From Solirubrobacteraceae bacterium (GTDB lineage Bacteria > Actinomycetota > Thermoleophilia > Solirubrobacterales > Solirubrobacteraceae): a DNA stretch of 64,000 nucleotides. How positions within the stretch are numbered: position 1 is the first letter of the stretch; each line of letters starts with the position of its first letter. The notes beneath the pieces are model-generated. The model was given only the letters and a program-made list of their open reading frames with translations, was not told the DNA's origin and did no database searches. A program made the translations under genes and the position numbers. Of this stretch, positions 10,151 to 21,599 are shown piece after piece. The DNA lies in contig JAICYC010000004.1 in NCBI GenBank assembly GCA_025934395.1, forward strand, positions 1-64,000. Direction: 5' to 3'.

Positions 10151-11230
10151 ATGGCGATCGAGTTCTCGGAGCGGATCGGCAGGATCCCCGTGTATCCCGC
10201 CGCGGGCGGCTACGCCCGGGAGGACCTCGTCAAGCTCGCCAGCAACGAGTCGCCGTTCGCACCGCTGCCGGCTGTCCGGGAGGCCGTCGAGGCGGCGCTC
10301 GGGAGCCTCAACCGCTACCCGGACCCGACCAGCTCGGCGCTGCGCGCGCGGCTCGCCAACCGGTACGGCGTCCCGGCCCTACGGATCGCGATCGGGAACG
10401 GCTCCTGCGACATCCTGCTCGCCGCCGGCGAGGCGCTGCTCGAGCCCGGCGCGGAGCTCGTGTACGCGTGGCCGTCGTTCTCGGTGTATCCGCACCTGAG
10501 CGCCGCCTCGGGCGCGCGGGCGATCACGGTCCCGCTGGACGAGCGCGAATGCCACGACCTCCCGGCGATGCTGCGCGAGATCACGGTGGCGACGCGCCTT
10601 GCGATCGTGTGCAACCCGAACAACCCCACGAGCACCGCCGTCGCATTCGCCGAGATCGAGGGCTTCCTCGACGAGGTCCCTCCGCACGTGTGCGTGATCC
10701 TCGACGAGGCGTACTGCGACTTCAACGTGCTCGACGACCCCGACGCGACGCTCGAGCTGCTGCCGCGCCACCCGAACCTCGTGCTGCTGCGCACGTTCTC
10801 GAAGGTCCACGGGCTGTGCGGGCTGCGCGTCGGGTTCGCGCTGTGCGGCTCCGAGGAGCTGCCGCGCGCGCTCGACCAGGTGCGCCAGCCCTTCTTCTGC
10901 AACGCGCTCGCACAGGCCGCAGCGACCGAGGCGCTCGCGCACGAGGACGCGGTGATCGACCGTGTCACCCGCACGATCGCGGAGCGCATCTCGATGGACG
11001 AGCGCCTGCAGGCGCTCGGGCTGCAGGTCGCCGAGTCGCAGGCGAACTTCTGCTGGGTGAAGCTCGGACAGGAGCGCGAGGAGCAGCAGATCCTCGCCGG
11101 GCTCGCCGAGCGCGGCGTGCTCGTCAGGGGCGGCACCGCGCTCGGCAGCGAGGTCCCGGCGATGCGCGTCACCTACGGCCTGCCGCAGGAGAACGAGCGC
11201 TTCCTGCAGGCGCTCGCCGAGCTGCTCTGA
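10151..11230 (+). CDS. hisC: HisC-like aminotransferase (histidinol-phosphate or aromatic aminotransferase)
   Basis: VKLASNESPFAPLPAV, CNPNNPTSTA, LDEAYCDF, RTFSKVHGLCGLRVGFAL. Confidence 0.9.
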   Translation: MAIEFSERIGRIPVYPAAGGYAREDLVKLASNESPFAPLPAVREAVEAALGSLNRYPDPTSSALRARLANRYGVPALRIAIGNGSCDILLAAGEALLEPGAELVYAWPSFSVYPHLSAASGARAITVPLDERECHDLPAMLREITVATRLAIVCNPNNPTSTAVAFAEIEGFLDEVPPHVCVILDEAYCDFNVLDDPDATLELLPRHPNLVLLRTFSKVHGLCGLRVGFALCGSEELPRALDQVRQPFFCNALAQAAATEALAHEDAVIDRVTRTIAERISMDERLQALGLQVAESQANFCWVKLGQEREEQQILAGLAERGVLVRGGTALGSEVPAMRVTYGLPQENERFLQALAELL

Positions 11231-11251
11231 GCGGCGCGGCCGTCACAGCCC

Positions 11252-11280
11252 TTTACCGCGGCGGCGCCGTCTGCTACAAA
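11252..11280 (+). promoter_or_regulatory. Candidate promoter: TTTACC -17 bp- TACAAA, just upstream of the leader peptide ORF
   Basis: Hexamers and spacing read from sequence; unverified. Confidence 0.45.
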
Positions 11281-11294
11281 CATCCGGAGCGACC

Positions 11295-11375
11295 ATGAGT
11301 CGACCGGCAGCCAGAATCGAGCAGCACCTCGCGCCAGTCACCTGGTCGTATCGCTACGCCTGGCGATTTAGCTAG
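11295..11375 (+). CDS. Candidate aromatic leader peptide MSRPAARIEQHLAPVTWSYRYAWRFS (26 aa)
   Basis: ATG with upstream GGAG; W,Y,Y,W,F in its last 10 residues; lies between hisC and DAHP synthase, followed by strong hairpins. Confidence 0.7.
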   Translation: MSRPAARIEQHLAPVTWSYRYAWRFS

Positions 11376-11381
11376 GCGCTC

Positions 11382-11418
11382 CGGTCTGCGCCCGGCGTGA
11401 GCGGGCGCTCGCAGACCG
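11382..11418 (+). promoter_or_regulatory. Candidate attenuator hairpin: CGGTCTGCG (11382-11390)/CGCAGACCG (11410-11418), alternative GCGCCCG (11388-11394)/CGGGCGC (11402-11408)
   Basis: Perfect inverted repeats just after the leader stop codon. Confidence 0.6.
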
Positions 11419-11543
11419 CACCGGGTCCATGCCGCATCGGACCAAGCGCCACCCGAACGGGCGCATCGCGCCTCCTCACGGCCCACCGCGCGGGGGCACA
11501 GCACCGCAACACCACGCCGAGGCGTCAGTGAAAGGATGAGTCG

Positions 11544-12585
11544 ATGATGATCGTGATGAGAGAGACCGCGACCGAGGAGGAGGTGGACGCGGTCATCGCC
11601 AAGATCGAGCGAGCGGGCGCGCGCGCCCACCGCATCAAAGGCGCGCGCCTGAACGTGATCGGGGCGATCGGGGACGTCGAGCAGGACGTCAGCGTGGAAA
11701 GCCTCGGGCTCGAGGGCCAGCCGGGGGTCGACCGCGTGATGCCGATCCTCAAGCCCTACAAGCTCGCCTCCTCGGAGATGACACACGGGCATCCGACGGT
11801 GCTCGAGATCGGCGGACGCAAGGTCGGCGGCGAGAGCTTCGCGCTGATCGCGGGGCCGTGCACCGTGGAGTCGCGCGGCCAGACGCTCGACACCGCGCGC
11901 GCGGTCAAGGAGGCGGGCGCGGCTCTGTTCCGGGGCGGCGCGTACAAGCCGCGCACCTCGCCGTACGCGTTCCAGGGCCTGGGTCGCGACGGCCTGCGGC
12001 TGCTGGCCGAGGCCAAGGCAGAGACCGGCATGCCGATCGTCACCGAGCTGATGGACATGCGTGACATCGACGCTGTGCTCGAGGTGGCCGACGTCGTCCA
12101 GATCGGCGCGCGCAACATGCAGAACTACCCGCTGCTGGCGGAGATCGGGCGCTGCGGCATCCCGGCGCTGCTGAAGCGCGGCCTGTCCTCGACGCTCGAC
12201 GAGCTGCTGATGGCGGCGGAGTACATCCTGAAGGAGGGCAACCCCAACGTGATGCTGTGCGAGCGCGGGATCCGCACGTTCGAGACCGCGTACCGCTTCA
12301 CGCTCGACCTGATGGCGGTCCCGGTGCTCAAGGAGCTCAGCCACCTGCCCGTGATCGTCGACCCCAGCCACGCCGCCGGGCGCCGCGACCTCGTGGGCCC
12401 GCTGTCGCTCGCCGCCGCGGCGGTCGGAGCGGACGGGATCATCGTGGAGGTCCACCCCAACCCCGAGGAGGCCGTCTGCGATGGGCCCCAGGCACTGCGC
12501 GCGGGGGAGTTCGCGGCGTTCTCGGCGGCGGTCGAGCAGGCGGCTGCGCTCGCGGGGAAGGCGCTCAGCGGAAGGGAGCCGGCGC

Positions 12586-12593
<8 letters not shown>
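11544..12593 (+). CDS. aroF: 3-deoxy-7-phosphoheptulonate (DAHP) synthase with ACT-like N-terminal domain (class I-beta type)
   Basis: [72 protein letters not shown]. Confidence 0.94.
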
Positions 12594-13677
<1,084 letters not shown>

Positions 13678-13696
13678 GCGGCCACGCGCCGATCGC

Positions 13697-14782
13697 ATGC
13701 GGATAGCGGTCGTGGGGGTCGGGCTGATCGGCGGCTCGATCGGCCTCGCTGCGCGCGCGCGGACGGACGCTCGCGTGTGCGGCTACGACCCGGACCCCGG
13801 GGTGCGCGAGCGCGCGCTCGCGCTGGGCGCGATCGACGCGGCGGCCGAGGACGTGGCCGGCGCCGTGGCGGACGCTGAGGTGGCGTTCGTCGCAGCGCCC
13901 GTCGGCGCGCTGCCCGAGATGGTCGCTCTCGCGCTCGCCGCCGCGCCCGCCGACTGCGTGGTCAGCGACGTCGGCTCCACCAAGCGCGTGGTCGCCGATG
14001 CGTGCACGGACGAGCGCTTCGTCGGCGGACACCCGCTCGCGGGCCTGGAGACGGCGGGGGTCGAGCACGCCCGCGCCGACCTGTTCGACGGCGCCACCTG
14101 GTATCTCACCCCGGCGGAGGGCCGCACCGCGGGCGTGCTCTACGAGCGGCTCCACCGGCTGCTCGGCGCGCTCGGCGCCCGCCCGACCGCGATCGACCCG
14201 GAGGCCCACGACCGGGTGATGGCGTGCGTCTCGCACCTGCCCCACGTGCTCGCGAACGTGCTCGCGGCCCAGGCCACCGGCGTGCTCGGCGGACAGGACG
14301 GCGGCGAGAGCGCCGTGCAGCTGCCCGCCGTCGGGCCGAGCTTTCGCGACGCCACCCGGGTCGCGGGTGCCAACAGCGCGATCTGGACCGACATCTACCG
14401 CGCGAACGCCGGCGCGCTCCTCGACGCGATCGGCGAGCTCGATGCGCGGCTCGCACAGGTGCGCACGTGGCTCACCGACGATGACGGCGATGCGCTCACC
14501 GCGTGGAACGACGCGGCGCGGGCAGACCGCGACGCGCTGCTCGGGCAGGGCGCCACCGGCGGCACCCTCCGCGAGCTGCGCGCGTCGGTGCCCAACCGCC
14601 CGGGCGTCGTGGCCGACATCGCGCTCGCCCTCGGCCGCGCGGGTGTGAACATCGACGACATGGCGCTCGCTCCGTCCCGCGACAACCGGCAGGGAGTGGT
14701 GTCCCTGTGGGTCGGCGCCGACCAGGCCGAGCGCGCACGCGAGCTGATCGCCGAGCTGGGCTTTCCCGTGGTGGCGGCGTGA
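13697..14782 (+). CDS. tyrA: Prephenate dehydrogenase with C-terminal ACT domain
   Basis: MRIAVVGVGLIGGSIGLAAR; VVSDVGSTKR; GGHPLAGLETAGVEHA; C-terminal RASVPNRPGVVADIALALGRAGVNIDDM. Confidence 0.92.
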   Translation: MRIAVVGVGLIGGSIGLAARARTDARVCGYDPDPGVRERALALGAIDAAAEDVAGAVADAEVAFVAAPVGALPEMVALALAAAPADCVVSDVGSTKRVVADACTDERFVGGHPLAGLETAGVEHARADLFDGATWYLTPAEGRTAGVLYERLHRLLGALGARPTAIDPEAHDRVMACVSHLPHVLANVLAAQATGVLGGQDGGESAVQLPAVGPSFRDATRVAGANSAIWTDIYRANAGALLDAIGELDARLAQVRTWLTDDDGDALTAWNDAARADRDALLGQGATGGTLRELRASVPNRPGVVADIALALGRAGVNIDDMALAPSRDNRQGVVSLWVGADQAERARELIAELGFPVVAA

Positions 14783-16074
14783 GCGTGCGCTTCGAGCCGG
14801 CCGCGCCGCTCGAAGGCACCGTCCGTGCACCTGCGGACAAGTCGATCTCGCATCGCACCGCACTGCTCGGCGCGATGTCCTCCGAGCCGGTGCGGATCGA
14901 GGGCTACCTCCTCGCGGGCGACACGATCTCGACGCTGGAGGCCGTGCAGGCCCTGGGCGCGCTCGTGGAGCGCCGGGACGGGGAGGTCGTCGTGCGCGGC
15001 ACCGGCCTGCGCGAGGCGCGCGAGCCCGACCACGCAATCGACGTGGGCAACGCGGGCACGCTGCTGCGGCTGCTGCCCGGCTGGCTCGCCGCGCAGCAGG
15101 GGCGCACGTTCACGCTCGACGGCGACGAGTCGATCCGCCGCCGGCCCGTCGACCGCATCGCCGAGCCGCTGCGCCGCATGGGCGCCGATCTGCAGGCGCG
15201 CGCGGGCCGGCTGCCACCGCTGGTGGTCAACGGCGCGCACCTGCACGGGTTCGACCACGAGCTGGAGGTGGCGAGCGCACAGGTGAAGTCCTGCATCCTG
15301 CTCGCCGCGTTGGCCGCGGACGGCGCCACCGACGTCACCGAGCCCGCTCGCAGCCGCGACCACACCGAGCGGATGCTCCTTCGCGCGGGCGTGCAGGTCT
15401 CGCGCGAGGGCACGCGCATCTCGGTGCTGAACGCAGACGAGATCCAGCTCCCGAGCATGCGCGTCCCCGGCGACATCAGCTCCGCGGCGTTCATGATCGC
15501 CGCGGGCGTGCTCGTGCCGGGCTCGAGGCTGCTCGTCGCCGACGTTGGCGTGAACTGGACGCGCACCGGGTTCCTGCGCATCGTGCGGCGCATGCGCGGG
15601 ATCGTGCTGGGTGATCTGGAGGAGCACAGCGAGAGGATCGTGCCCGAGGAGCCCGTGAGCGACCTCGACGTCGCCCACGGCGCGCTGGAGGGCACGGTCG
15701 TGGAGGCCGCCGAGGTGCCGCTCGCGATCGATGAGCTGCCGCTGGTGGCGCTGCTCGGATGCTTCGCCGAGGGCGAGACGATCGTGCGCGGCGCCGAGGA
15801 GCTGCGGGTGAAGGAGTCCGACCGGATCGCCGCTGTCGTCGATGGCCTGCGCGCGCTCGGCGGCGACATCGAGGCCACCCCCGACGGCTTCGCCGTGCGT
15901 GGCACGGGTGGCCTCGCCGGCGGCGTGATCGACTCGCGCGGCGACCACCGGATCGCGATGATGGGCGCCGTCGCGGGGCTCGCCTCGCGGGAGGGCGTCG
16001 AGGTGCTCGGGATGGAGGCCGCCGAGATCTCGTACCCGCGCTTCACCGAGGACCTCGCCGCGCTGGCCGCATGA
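14779..16074 (+). CDS. aroA: 3-phosphoshikimate 1-carboxyvinyltransferase (EPSP synthase)
   Basis: VRAPADKSISHRTALLGAM; VGNAGTLLRLLPG; SRDHTERML; VKESDRIAAV; DHRIAMMGAVAGL. Confidence 0.95.
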   Translation: MSVRFEPAAPLEGTVRAPADKSISHRTALLGAMSSEPVRIEGYLLAGDTISTLEAVQALGALVERRDGEVVVRGTGLREAREPDHAIDVGNAGTLLRLLPGWLAAQQGRTFTLDGDESIRRRPVDRIAEPLRRMGADLQARAGRLPPLVVNGAHLHGFDHELEVASAQVKSCILLAALAADGATDVTEPARSRDHTERMLLRAGVQVSREGTRISVLNADEIQLPSMRVPGDISSAAFMIAAGVLVPGSRLLVADVGVNWTRTGFLRIVRRMRGIVLGDLEEHSERIVPEEPVSDLDVAHGALEGTVVEAAEVPLAIDELPLVALLGCFAEGETIVRGAEELRVKESDRIAAVVDGLRALGGDIEATPDGFAVRGTGGLAGGVIDSRGDHRIAMMGAVAGLASREGVEVLGMEAAEISYPRFTEDLAALAA

Positions 16075-16084
16075 GCGCCGGGCG

Positions 16085-16723
16085 ATGGTGATCGCGATCG
16101 ACGGGCCCGCCGGGGCGGGCAAGTCCACGGTGGCGCGCGCCCTCGCGGCGCGGCTCGGGTTCACCTATCTCGACAGCGGGGCGATGTACCGGGCGGTGGG
16201 GATGCTCGCGCTGCGCGACCCCGCCGCCGATCCCGGGGCGCTCGCGCGGAGCGCCCGGATCGAGCTCGCCGCGGCGGGAACGGACGCTCCGAGGGTGCTG
16301 CTCGACGGCATCGACGTGACGGGGGAGATCCGCACGCCGGAGGTCAGCGAGGCCGCCTCGCGCGTCGCGGCGCTGCCGGAAGTGCGGGCGGCGCTCGTCG
16401 CGAGGCAGCGCGAGCTGCTGGCGGCCGGCGACTGGGTGGCCGAGGGCCGCGACATCGGCACGGTGGTCGCGCCGGACGCCGAGCTCAAGGTGTACCTGGA
16501 CGCCGACCCCGATGAGCGCGCCCGGCGGCGCGCGCGCGAGCTGGGGGTCGATCAGGCGGGCGTGCGCGCCGAGCAGTCGCTGCGTGACGAGCGCGACCGC
16601 AGCCGCGAGCAGAGCCCCCTGCGGGCACCGGATGGCGCGGTGATCCTCGACACGACCTCGCTCGATGTGGAGGGAGCCGTCGACGCGCTGGAGCGGCTGA
16701 CGCCGCGGGGCCGGGGGGGCTAG
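16085..16723 (+). CDS. cmk: Cytidylate kinase
   Basis: [51 protein letters not shown]. Confidence 0.95.
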   Translation: MVIAIDGPAGAGKSTVARALAARLGFTYLDSGAMYRAVGMLALRDPAADPGALARSARIELAAAGTDAPRVLLDGIDVTGEIRTPEVSEAASRVAALPEVRAALVARQRELLAAGDWVAEGRDIGTVVAPDAELKVYLDADPDERARRRARELGVDQAGVRAEQSLRDERDRSREQSPLRAPDGAVILDTTSLDVEGAVDALERLTPRGRGG

Positions 16724-16772
16724 CGCGGCGTCGCATCCGGACGGCGCGTCCGCGCGCGGGCATACTGGCGCG

Positions 16773-18125
16773 ATGAAGGTCGCCGTCGTCGGCTATCCCA
16801 ACGTGGGAAAGTCCTCCCTGATCAACCGCCTCTCGGGCAGCCGGGGGGCGGTCGTCCACGAGCGCCCCGGTGTGACCCGCGACCGGCACGAGATCGGGTG
16901 CGAGTGGAACGGCCGGCGCTTCACGCTGATCGACACCGGCGGTGTGGACTTCGAGGACCCCGATCCGCTAGCCGGCTCGATCCGCGACCAGGCGCGCGCC
17001 GGTCTGGCGGATGCCGAGGTGGCGGTGCTCGTCGTCGACGCGCGCGCGGGGGTGCGCCCGGGCGATGAGGAGATCGCCGACCTGCTGCGCCGCTCCGACG
17101 TGCCGGTGCTGGTTGCGGCGAACAAGTGCGACAGCGTCGGCGAGATCCCGCTTGCGTCCGAGTTCCACAAGCTCGGGCTGGGGGAGCCGCGTCCGGTCTC
17201 CGCCACCCAGGGCCTCGGGTCGGGCGACCTGCTCGACGCGATCGTGGCCGCGCTTCCGGCCGGCGAGCAGGAGGAGCGCGCGCAGGCGATAGCGCTCGCC
17301 GTGATCGGCCGGCCCAACGTGGGGAAGTCCTCGCTCGTGAACCGCTTCCTCGGCGAGCAGCGGGTGATCGTCTCCGAGCTCGCGGGCACCACGCGCGATG
17401 CGATCGACGTTCCGCTCGAGGTCGATGGACGCGAGCTGGTGCTGATCGACACCGCGGGGCTCCGTCGCCAGGCGAAGGTGGCCGACGCGGTCGAGTACTA
17501 CACCTCGCTGCGCTCCCAGCGCGCCGCCGAGCGCGCCGACGTGGCGCTCGTCGTCTGCGACGCGTGCGACGGCGTCACCGCGCAGGATCTGCGCGTCGCC
17601 GAGATGGCGATGAAGGCGGGCTGCGCCACCGCGCTGGTTCTGAACAAGTGGGATCTGCAGGAGGTCCGCGAGCAGGCCGGCGAGCGGCGCCTGGACCTCG
17701 GCCACGAGCGCGGCCGCGTCGCGCAGAAGCTGCGGCTGCGCCCGCGGGTGCTGACGGCGAGCGCGAAGACCGGCCGCCACGTGCATCGCCTGCTCGCCGA
17801 GGCGATCGCGCTCGGCGACCGCATGTCCGGACGGATCCCCACACCCGAGCTCAACCGCTTCCTCTCGGAGGTGGTGCAGGCCCGCCAGCCGCCGCTCGCC
17901 GCCTCGGGACGGGGCCCACAGCGGCGCCTGAAGATGCTCTACATGACCCAGATCGACGCCTCACCGCCGCGGTTCGCGATCCAGGTGAACTCCCGAACGC
18001 GCGTCAGGCGCGACTACGCCTACTTCATCGAGAACCGCCTGCGGGCGCGCTATTCGCTGGACGGCGTGCCGCTGGTGATCGACTTCGTCGAGCGCGGGCA
18101 GCGCAAGAACGCACGCGCCGCATAG
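16773..18125 (+). CDS. der: Ribosome-associated GTPase Der (double G domain)
   Basis: [36 protein letters not shown] and second [36 protein letters not shown]. Confidence 0.96.
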   Translation: MKVAVVGYPNVGKSSLINRLSGSRGAVVHERPGVTRDRHEIGCEWNGRRFTLIDTGGVDFEDPDPLAGSIRDQARAGLADAEVAVLVVDARAGVRPGDEEIADLLRRSDVPVLVAANKCDSVGEIPLASEFHKLGLGEPRPVSATQGLGSGDLLDAIVAALPAGEQEERAQAIALAVIGRPNVGKSSLVNRFLGEQRVIVSELAGTTRDAIDVPLEVDGRELVLIDTAGLRRQAKVADAVEYYTSLRSQRAAERADVALVVCDACDGVTAQDLRVAEMAMKAGCATALVLNKWDLQEVREQAGERRLDLGHERGRVAQKLRLRPRVLTASAKTGRHVHRLLAEAIALGDRMSGRIPTPELNRFLSEVVQARQPPLAASGRGPQRRLKMLYMTQIDASPPRFAIQVNSRTRVRRDYAYFIENRLRARYSLDGVPLVIDFVERGQRKNARAA

Positions 18126-18175
18126 ACTTCTGCGTCTTTTCCGCATCCGCGAACCTGGAGTCGACACACCACGCC

Positions 18176-19399
18176 ATGAACGACCTTTCCGACAACGAGT
18201 TCCTGTTCACCTCCGAGTCGGTCACGGAGGGACACCCCGACAAGATCGCCGACCAGATCTCCGACGGGGTGCTCGACGCCGTGCTCGCCGACGACCCGTA
18301 CGGCCGCGTGGCGTGTGAGACGCTCGTCAACACCGGGCTGATCGTGGTCTCGGGCGAGATCTCCACCGACACCTACGTCGACATCCCGGCGGTCGCACGG
18401 GAGACGGTCAGGAAGATCGGCTACGACGACGCCCGCTACGGGTTCGACTGCGACACGTGCGCGGTGATCAACGCGATCGACAAACAGTCGCCCGACATCG
18501 CCCAGGGCGTCGACGCGGCCTACGAGACGCGCCACGACCCCGCCGACGACGACGAGCTCGACGTCGCCGGAGCGGGCGACCAGGGGATGATGTTCGGCTA
18601 CGCGAGCAACGAGACCGAGGAGCTGATGCCGCTCCCGATCGCGCTCGCGCACCGCCTCGCCAAGCGGCTGTCGGAGGTGCGCAAGGGCGAGGTCGTGCCC
18701 TACCTGCGCCCGGACGGCAAGACGCAGGTCACCGTGCGCTACCGGGACGGCAAGCCGGTCGAGATCGAAAAGATCCTGATCTCCACCCAGCACGCCGACG
18801 GGATCGACAGCGAGACGCTGATCAAGCCCGATCTGCTCGAGCACGTGCTCCGGCCCGTGCTGCCGTCGGATCTCTACGACGAGAAGAAGATCGCGCGGAA
18901 CTTCCTCGTGAACCCGACGGGGCGCTTCGTGATCGGCGGCCCGATGGGGGACTGCGGTCTCACGGGCCGCAAGATCATCGTGGACACCTACGGCGGCATG
19001 GCCCGTCACGGCGGCGGCGCGTTCTCCGGCAAGGACCCCTCCAAGGTGGACCGCTCCGCCGCGTACGCCGCGCGCTGGGTCGCGAAGAACATCGTCGCGG
19101 CGAAGCTCGCCGAGCGCGCCGAAGTGCAGGTCGCCTACGCGATCGGCGTGGCCCACCCCGTCTCGGTGATGGTGGAGACGTTCGGCACCGAGCTGGACGG
19201 CCACACGAACGCCCAGATCGCCAAGGCGGTGGACGAGGTGTTCGACCTGCGTCCGGGTGCGTTCCGCGAGGAGCTCAAGCTGCACCGGCCGATTTACCAG
19301 AAGACCGCGGCCTACGGGCACTTCGGGCGCGACGACCACGACTTCACGTGGGAGCGCACCGACAAGGCCGACGCCCTGCGCAGCGCAGCGGGCGCCTGA
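18176..19399 (+). CDS. metK: S-adenosylmethionine synthetase
   Basis: [59 protein letters not shown]. Confidence 0.97.
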   Translation: MNDLSDNEFLFTSESVTEGHPDKIADQISDGVLDAVLADDPYGRVACETLVNTGLIVVSGEISTDTYVDIPAVARETVRKIGYDDARYGFDCDTCAVINAIDKQSPDIAQGVDAAYETRHDPADDDELDVAGAGDQGMMFGYASNETEELMPLPIALAHRLAKRLSEVRKGEVVPYLRPDGKTQVTVRYRDGKPVEIEKILISTQHADGIDSETLIKPDLLEHVLRPVLPSDLYDEKKIARNFLVNPTGRFVIGGPMGDCGLTGRKIIVDTYGGMARHGGGAFSGKDPSKVDRSAAYAARWVAKNIVAAKLAERAEVQVAYAIGVAHPVSVMVETFGTELDGHTNAQIAKAVDEVFDLRPGAFREELKLHRPIYQKTAAYGHFGRDDHDFTWERTDKADALRSAAGA

Positions 19400-19406
19400 T
19401 CGCCCG

Positions 19407-19425
19407 CGCGCGCCGAGGGCGCGCG
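19407..19425. terminator. GC-rich perfect hairpin (8-bp stem CGCGCGCC/GGCGCGCG, GAG loop) after metK, no U-tract
   Basis: Inverted repeat read from sequence; terminator function uncertain. Confidence 0.4.
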
Positions 19426-19453
19426 ATCCGACCCCATCTCTAGGGTCAGGTCG

Positions 19454-21499
19454 ATGGCCTCCATCGCGCTCGTGCAGCCGATGACGACCGCGCGTGCGCT
19501 GCGCGGGCCGTTCGACTACCGGATTCCCGAGGAGCTGCGCGAGCGCGGCGTGGGCGTGGGCTCGATGCTGGTCGTCCCGTTCGGCCGTCGCGAGATGCTC
19601 GGCGTGGTGGTGGGCCTGTCCGATCGCACCGACGTGGCGGAGGACAAGCTGCTCGCCCCCCTGCGCGCGCTCGAGCTGGGCGTGCCGGTGGAGCTGGTCG
19701 CGCTCGCCGAGTGGGTTGCGCGCGAATACTGCTCGACGTTCGCCCGCGCCCTCGCGCTCGTGCTGCCGCCGGGCGCAGCGCGGCGCCTGAGCGGGCGCCG
19801 CCGCGGCGCGCGCACCAGCGCCGAGCACGTGGCCCTCGGCGGCACCGGCCCCGACGCGATGGAGCTGACCGCCGAACAGCGGGCGGCGATCGTCCCCGTG
19901 CTCACCGCGCTGGAGGCGGGGCGCCACGAGCGGCGGCTCCTGCACGGCGTGACGGGCTCGGGCAAGACCGAGATCTACCTTCAGGCGGCGGCCGCGGCGC
20001 TCGCGCAGGGGCGCGGCGCGATCGTGCTGGTGCCCGAGATCGCGCTCACGCCGCAGATCGTCACCCGCTTCGTGGAGCGCTTCGGCGACACCGTCGCCGT
20101 GCTCCACTCGCGGCTGACCGCCGCACAGCGCTACGAGCAGTGGCGGCGGCTGCGGGAAGGGACCGCGCGGGTGTGCGTCGGTCCGCGGTCAGCCGTGTTC
20201 GCCCCGGTCTCGCGGCTCGGCCTGCTCGTCGTCGACGAGGAGCACGACCCCGCCTACAAGCACGAGGGCGATCCGCGCTACGACGCCCGGGAGGTCGCCG
20301 CCGAGCGCGCGCGCGCAGCGGACGCGGTGCTGCTGCTGGGGAGCGCCACGCCGCGCCCGGAGACCGTGCTGCGGGCGCGCACGAGCGTGATCGCACGCCG
20401 GCCGGACGGGCGCTCGCTGCCGCCGGTGCGGGTCCTGGACATGCGGGAGGTCTCGAGCGGCCTGCACCCGGAGACCGAGCACGCGCTCGCACAGGTGCGG
20501 GCGGGGGGCGGCAAGGCGATCGTGCTGCTCAACCGCCGGGGCTGGTCGAACTTCCTCTCCTGCCGCTCGTGTGGCCAGGTGTGGAGCTGCCCGCAGTGCG
20601 ACGTCGCGCTGGTCCTGCACCGCGCCGGCGGTTACGTGGCGTGCCACCACTGCGGCCACCGGGAGGTCGCGCCCGCGAGCTGCAGCGTGTGCGCCTCGAC
20701 GGCGGTCGCGCGGCACGGAGCCGGCACCGAGCGCCTCGCACACGACCTCACGTCGCTGTTCGACGACGGCGAGTGCCCCGTCTTCCGGCTGGACGCGGAT
20801 GTGGTCGCGGGTGCCTCGGGAGCGCCGCGCGCCGCGGGCGCCGCGGGCGCCGAGCCCGACGCCTCGCGCGCGGAGGGCGTCGCGCGCCTGCTCGCGCGCT
20901 TCGCAGCGGCCGAGCGCGGCGTCCTGGTCGGGACGCAGATGGTCGCCAAGGGCCACGACTTCCCCGACGTGCGGCTGGGCGTGGTGCTCGATGCGGATGC
21001 GACCCTGCGCTTCCCCGACTTCCGCGCCGAGGAGCGCACGTTCGCGCTCGTGGCGCAGCTCGCCGGGCGCGTCGGGCGCGGGGGTGAGGGCGCCGTGCTC
21101 GTGCAGACGATCGCGCCGCAGGCGCGCGCGATCGCCCATGCCTCCCGGCACGACAGCGCAGGTTTCCTGGCGGCCGAGCTGGAGCGCCGCCGCGCCCTGT
21201 CCTATCCGCCCTTCTCGCAGCTCGTGCGCATCGTGCACGGCGCCGACACGGTCCCCGCTGCGCGCGCGGCGGCGCTCGCCGTCCGCGAGCGGATGCTCGA
21301 TGCGCTGCCGGGAGCCGGTGCGACGCTGCTCGGCCCGGCGCCCCTGTTCAGGCTGCGCGGGCGCGAGCGCCAGGTGCTGGTGCTGAAGGCCGCGGATCGC
21401 CGGCTCGCCGCGGCGGTGGTGGGCGCCGCCGTGCACGAGGTGGCCTCCGGGCGCGCGCACGCGGGCGTCAGCTTCAGCGTCGACGTGGACCCGCAGTAG
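19454..21499 (+). CDS. priA: Primosomal replication restart helicase PriA
   Basis: LHGVTGSGKTEIYLQAA; LVVDEEHDPAYKHEGDPRYDARE; zinc-binding CRSCGQVWSCPQC; LVGTQMVAKGHDFPDV. Confidence 0.94.
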   Translation: MASIALVQPMTTARALRGPFDYRIPEELRERGVGVGSMLVVPFGRREMLGVVVGLSDRTDVAEDKLLAPLRALELGVPVELVALAEWVAREYCSTFARALALVLPPGAARRLSGRRRGARTSAEHVALGGTGPDAMELTAEQRAAIVPVLTALEAGRHERRLLHGVTGSGKTEIYLQAAAAALAQGRGAIVLVPEIALTPQIVTRFVERFGDTVAVLHSRLTAAQRYEQWRRLREGTARVCVGPRSAVFAPVSRLGLLVVDEEHDPAYKHEGDPRYDAREVAAERARAADAVLLLGSATPRPETVLRARTSVIARRPDGRSLPPVRVLDMREVSSGLHPETEHALAQVRAGGGKAIVLLNRRGWSNFLSCRSCGQVWSCPQCDVALVLHRAGGYVACHHCGHREVAPASCSVCASTAVARHGAGTERLAHDLTSLFDDGECPVFRLDADVVAGASGAPRAAGAAGAEPDASRAEGVARLLARFAAAERGVLVGTQMVAKGHDFPDVRLGVVLDADATLRFPDFRAEERTFALVAQLAGRVGRGGEGAVLVQTIAPQARAIAHASRHDSAGFLAAELERRRALSYPPFSQLVRIVHGADTVPAARAAALAVRERMLDALPGAGATLLGPAPLFRLRGRERQVLVLKAADRRLAAAVVGAAVHEVASGRAHAGVSFSVDVDPQ

Positions 21500-21599
21500 C
21501 GCGCGAGCTGCGCCGCCGATGCCGCGTTCCTTGCACGAGAGCTTGCGACGTTTGCTACGTTCCGCTCCGAAGGTTGGCGTGCCGTTCACACGGAGGTGA

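Noticed and set aside
18126-18175. SAM riboswitch or der terminator (AGAC-TTCTGC-GTCTTTT) upstream of metK
   Set aside because: 50-nt gap is too short for a SAM aptamer; stem is only 4 bp.
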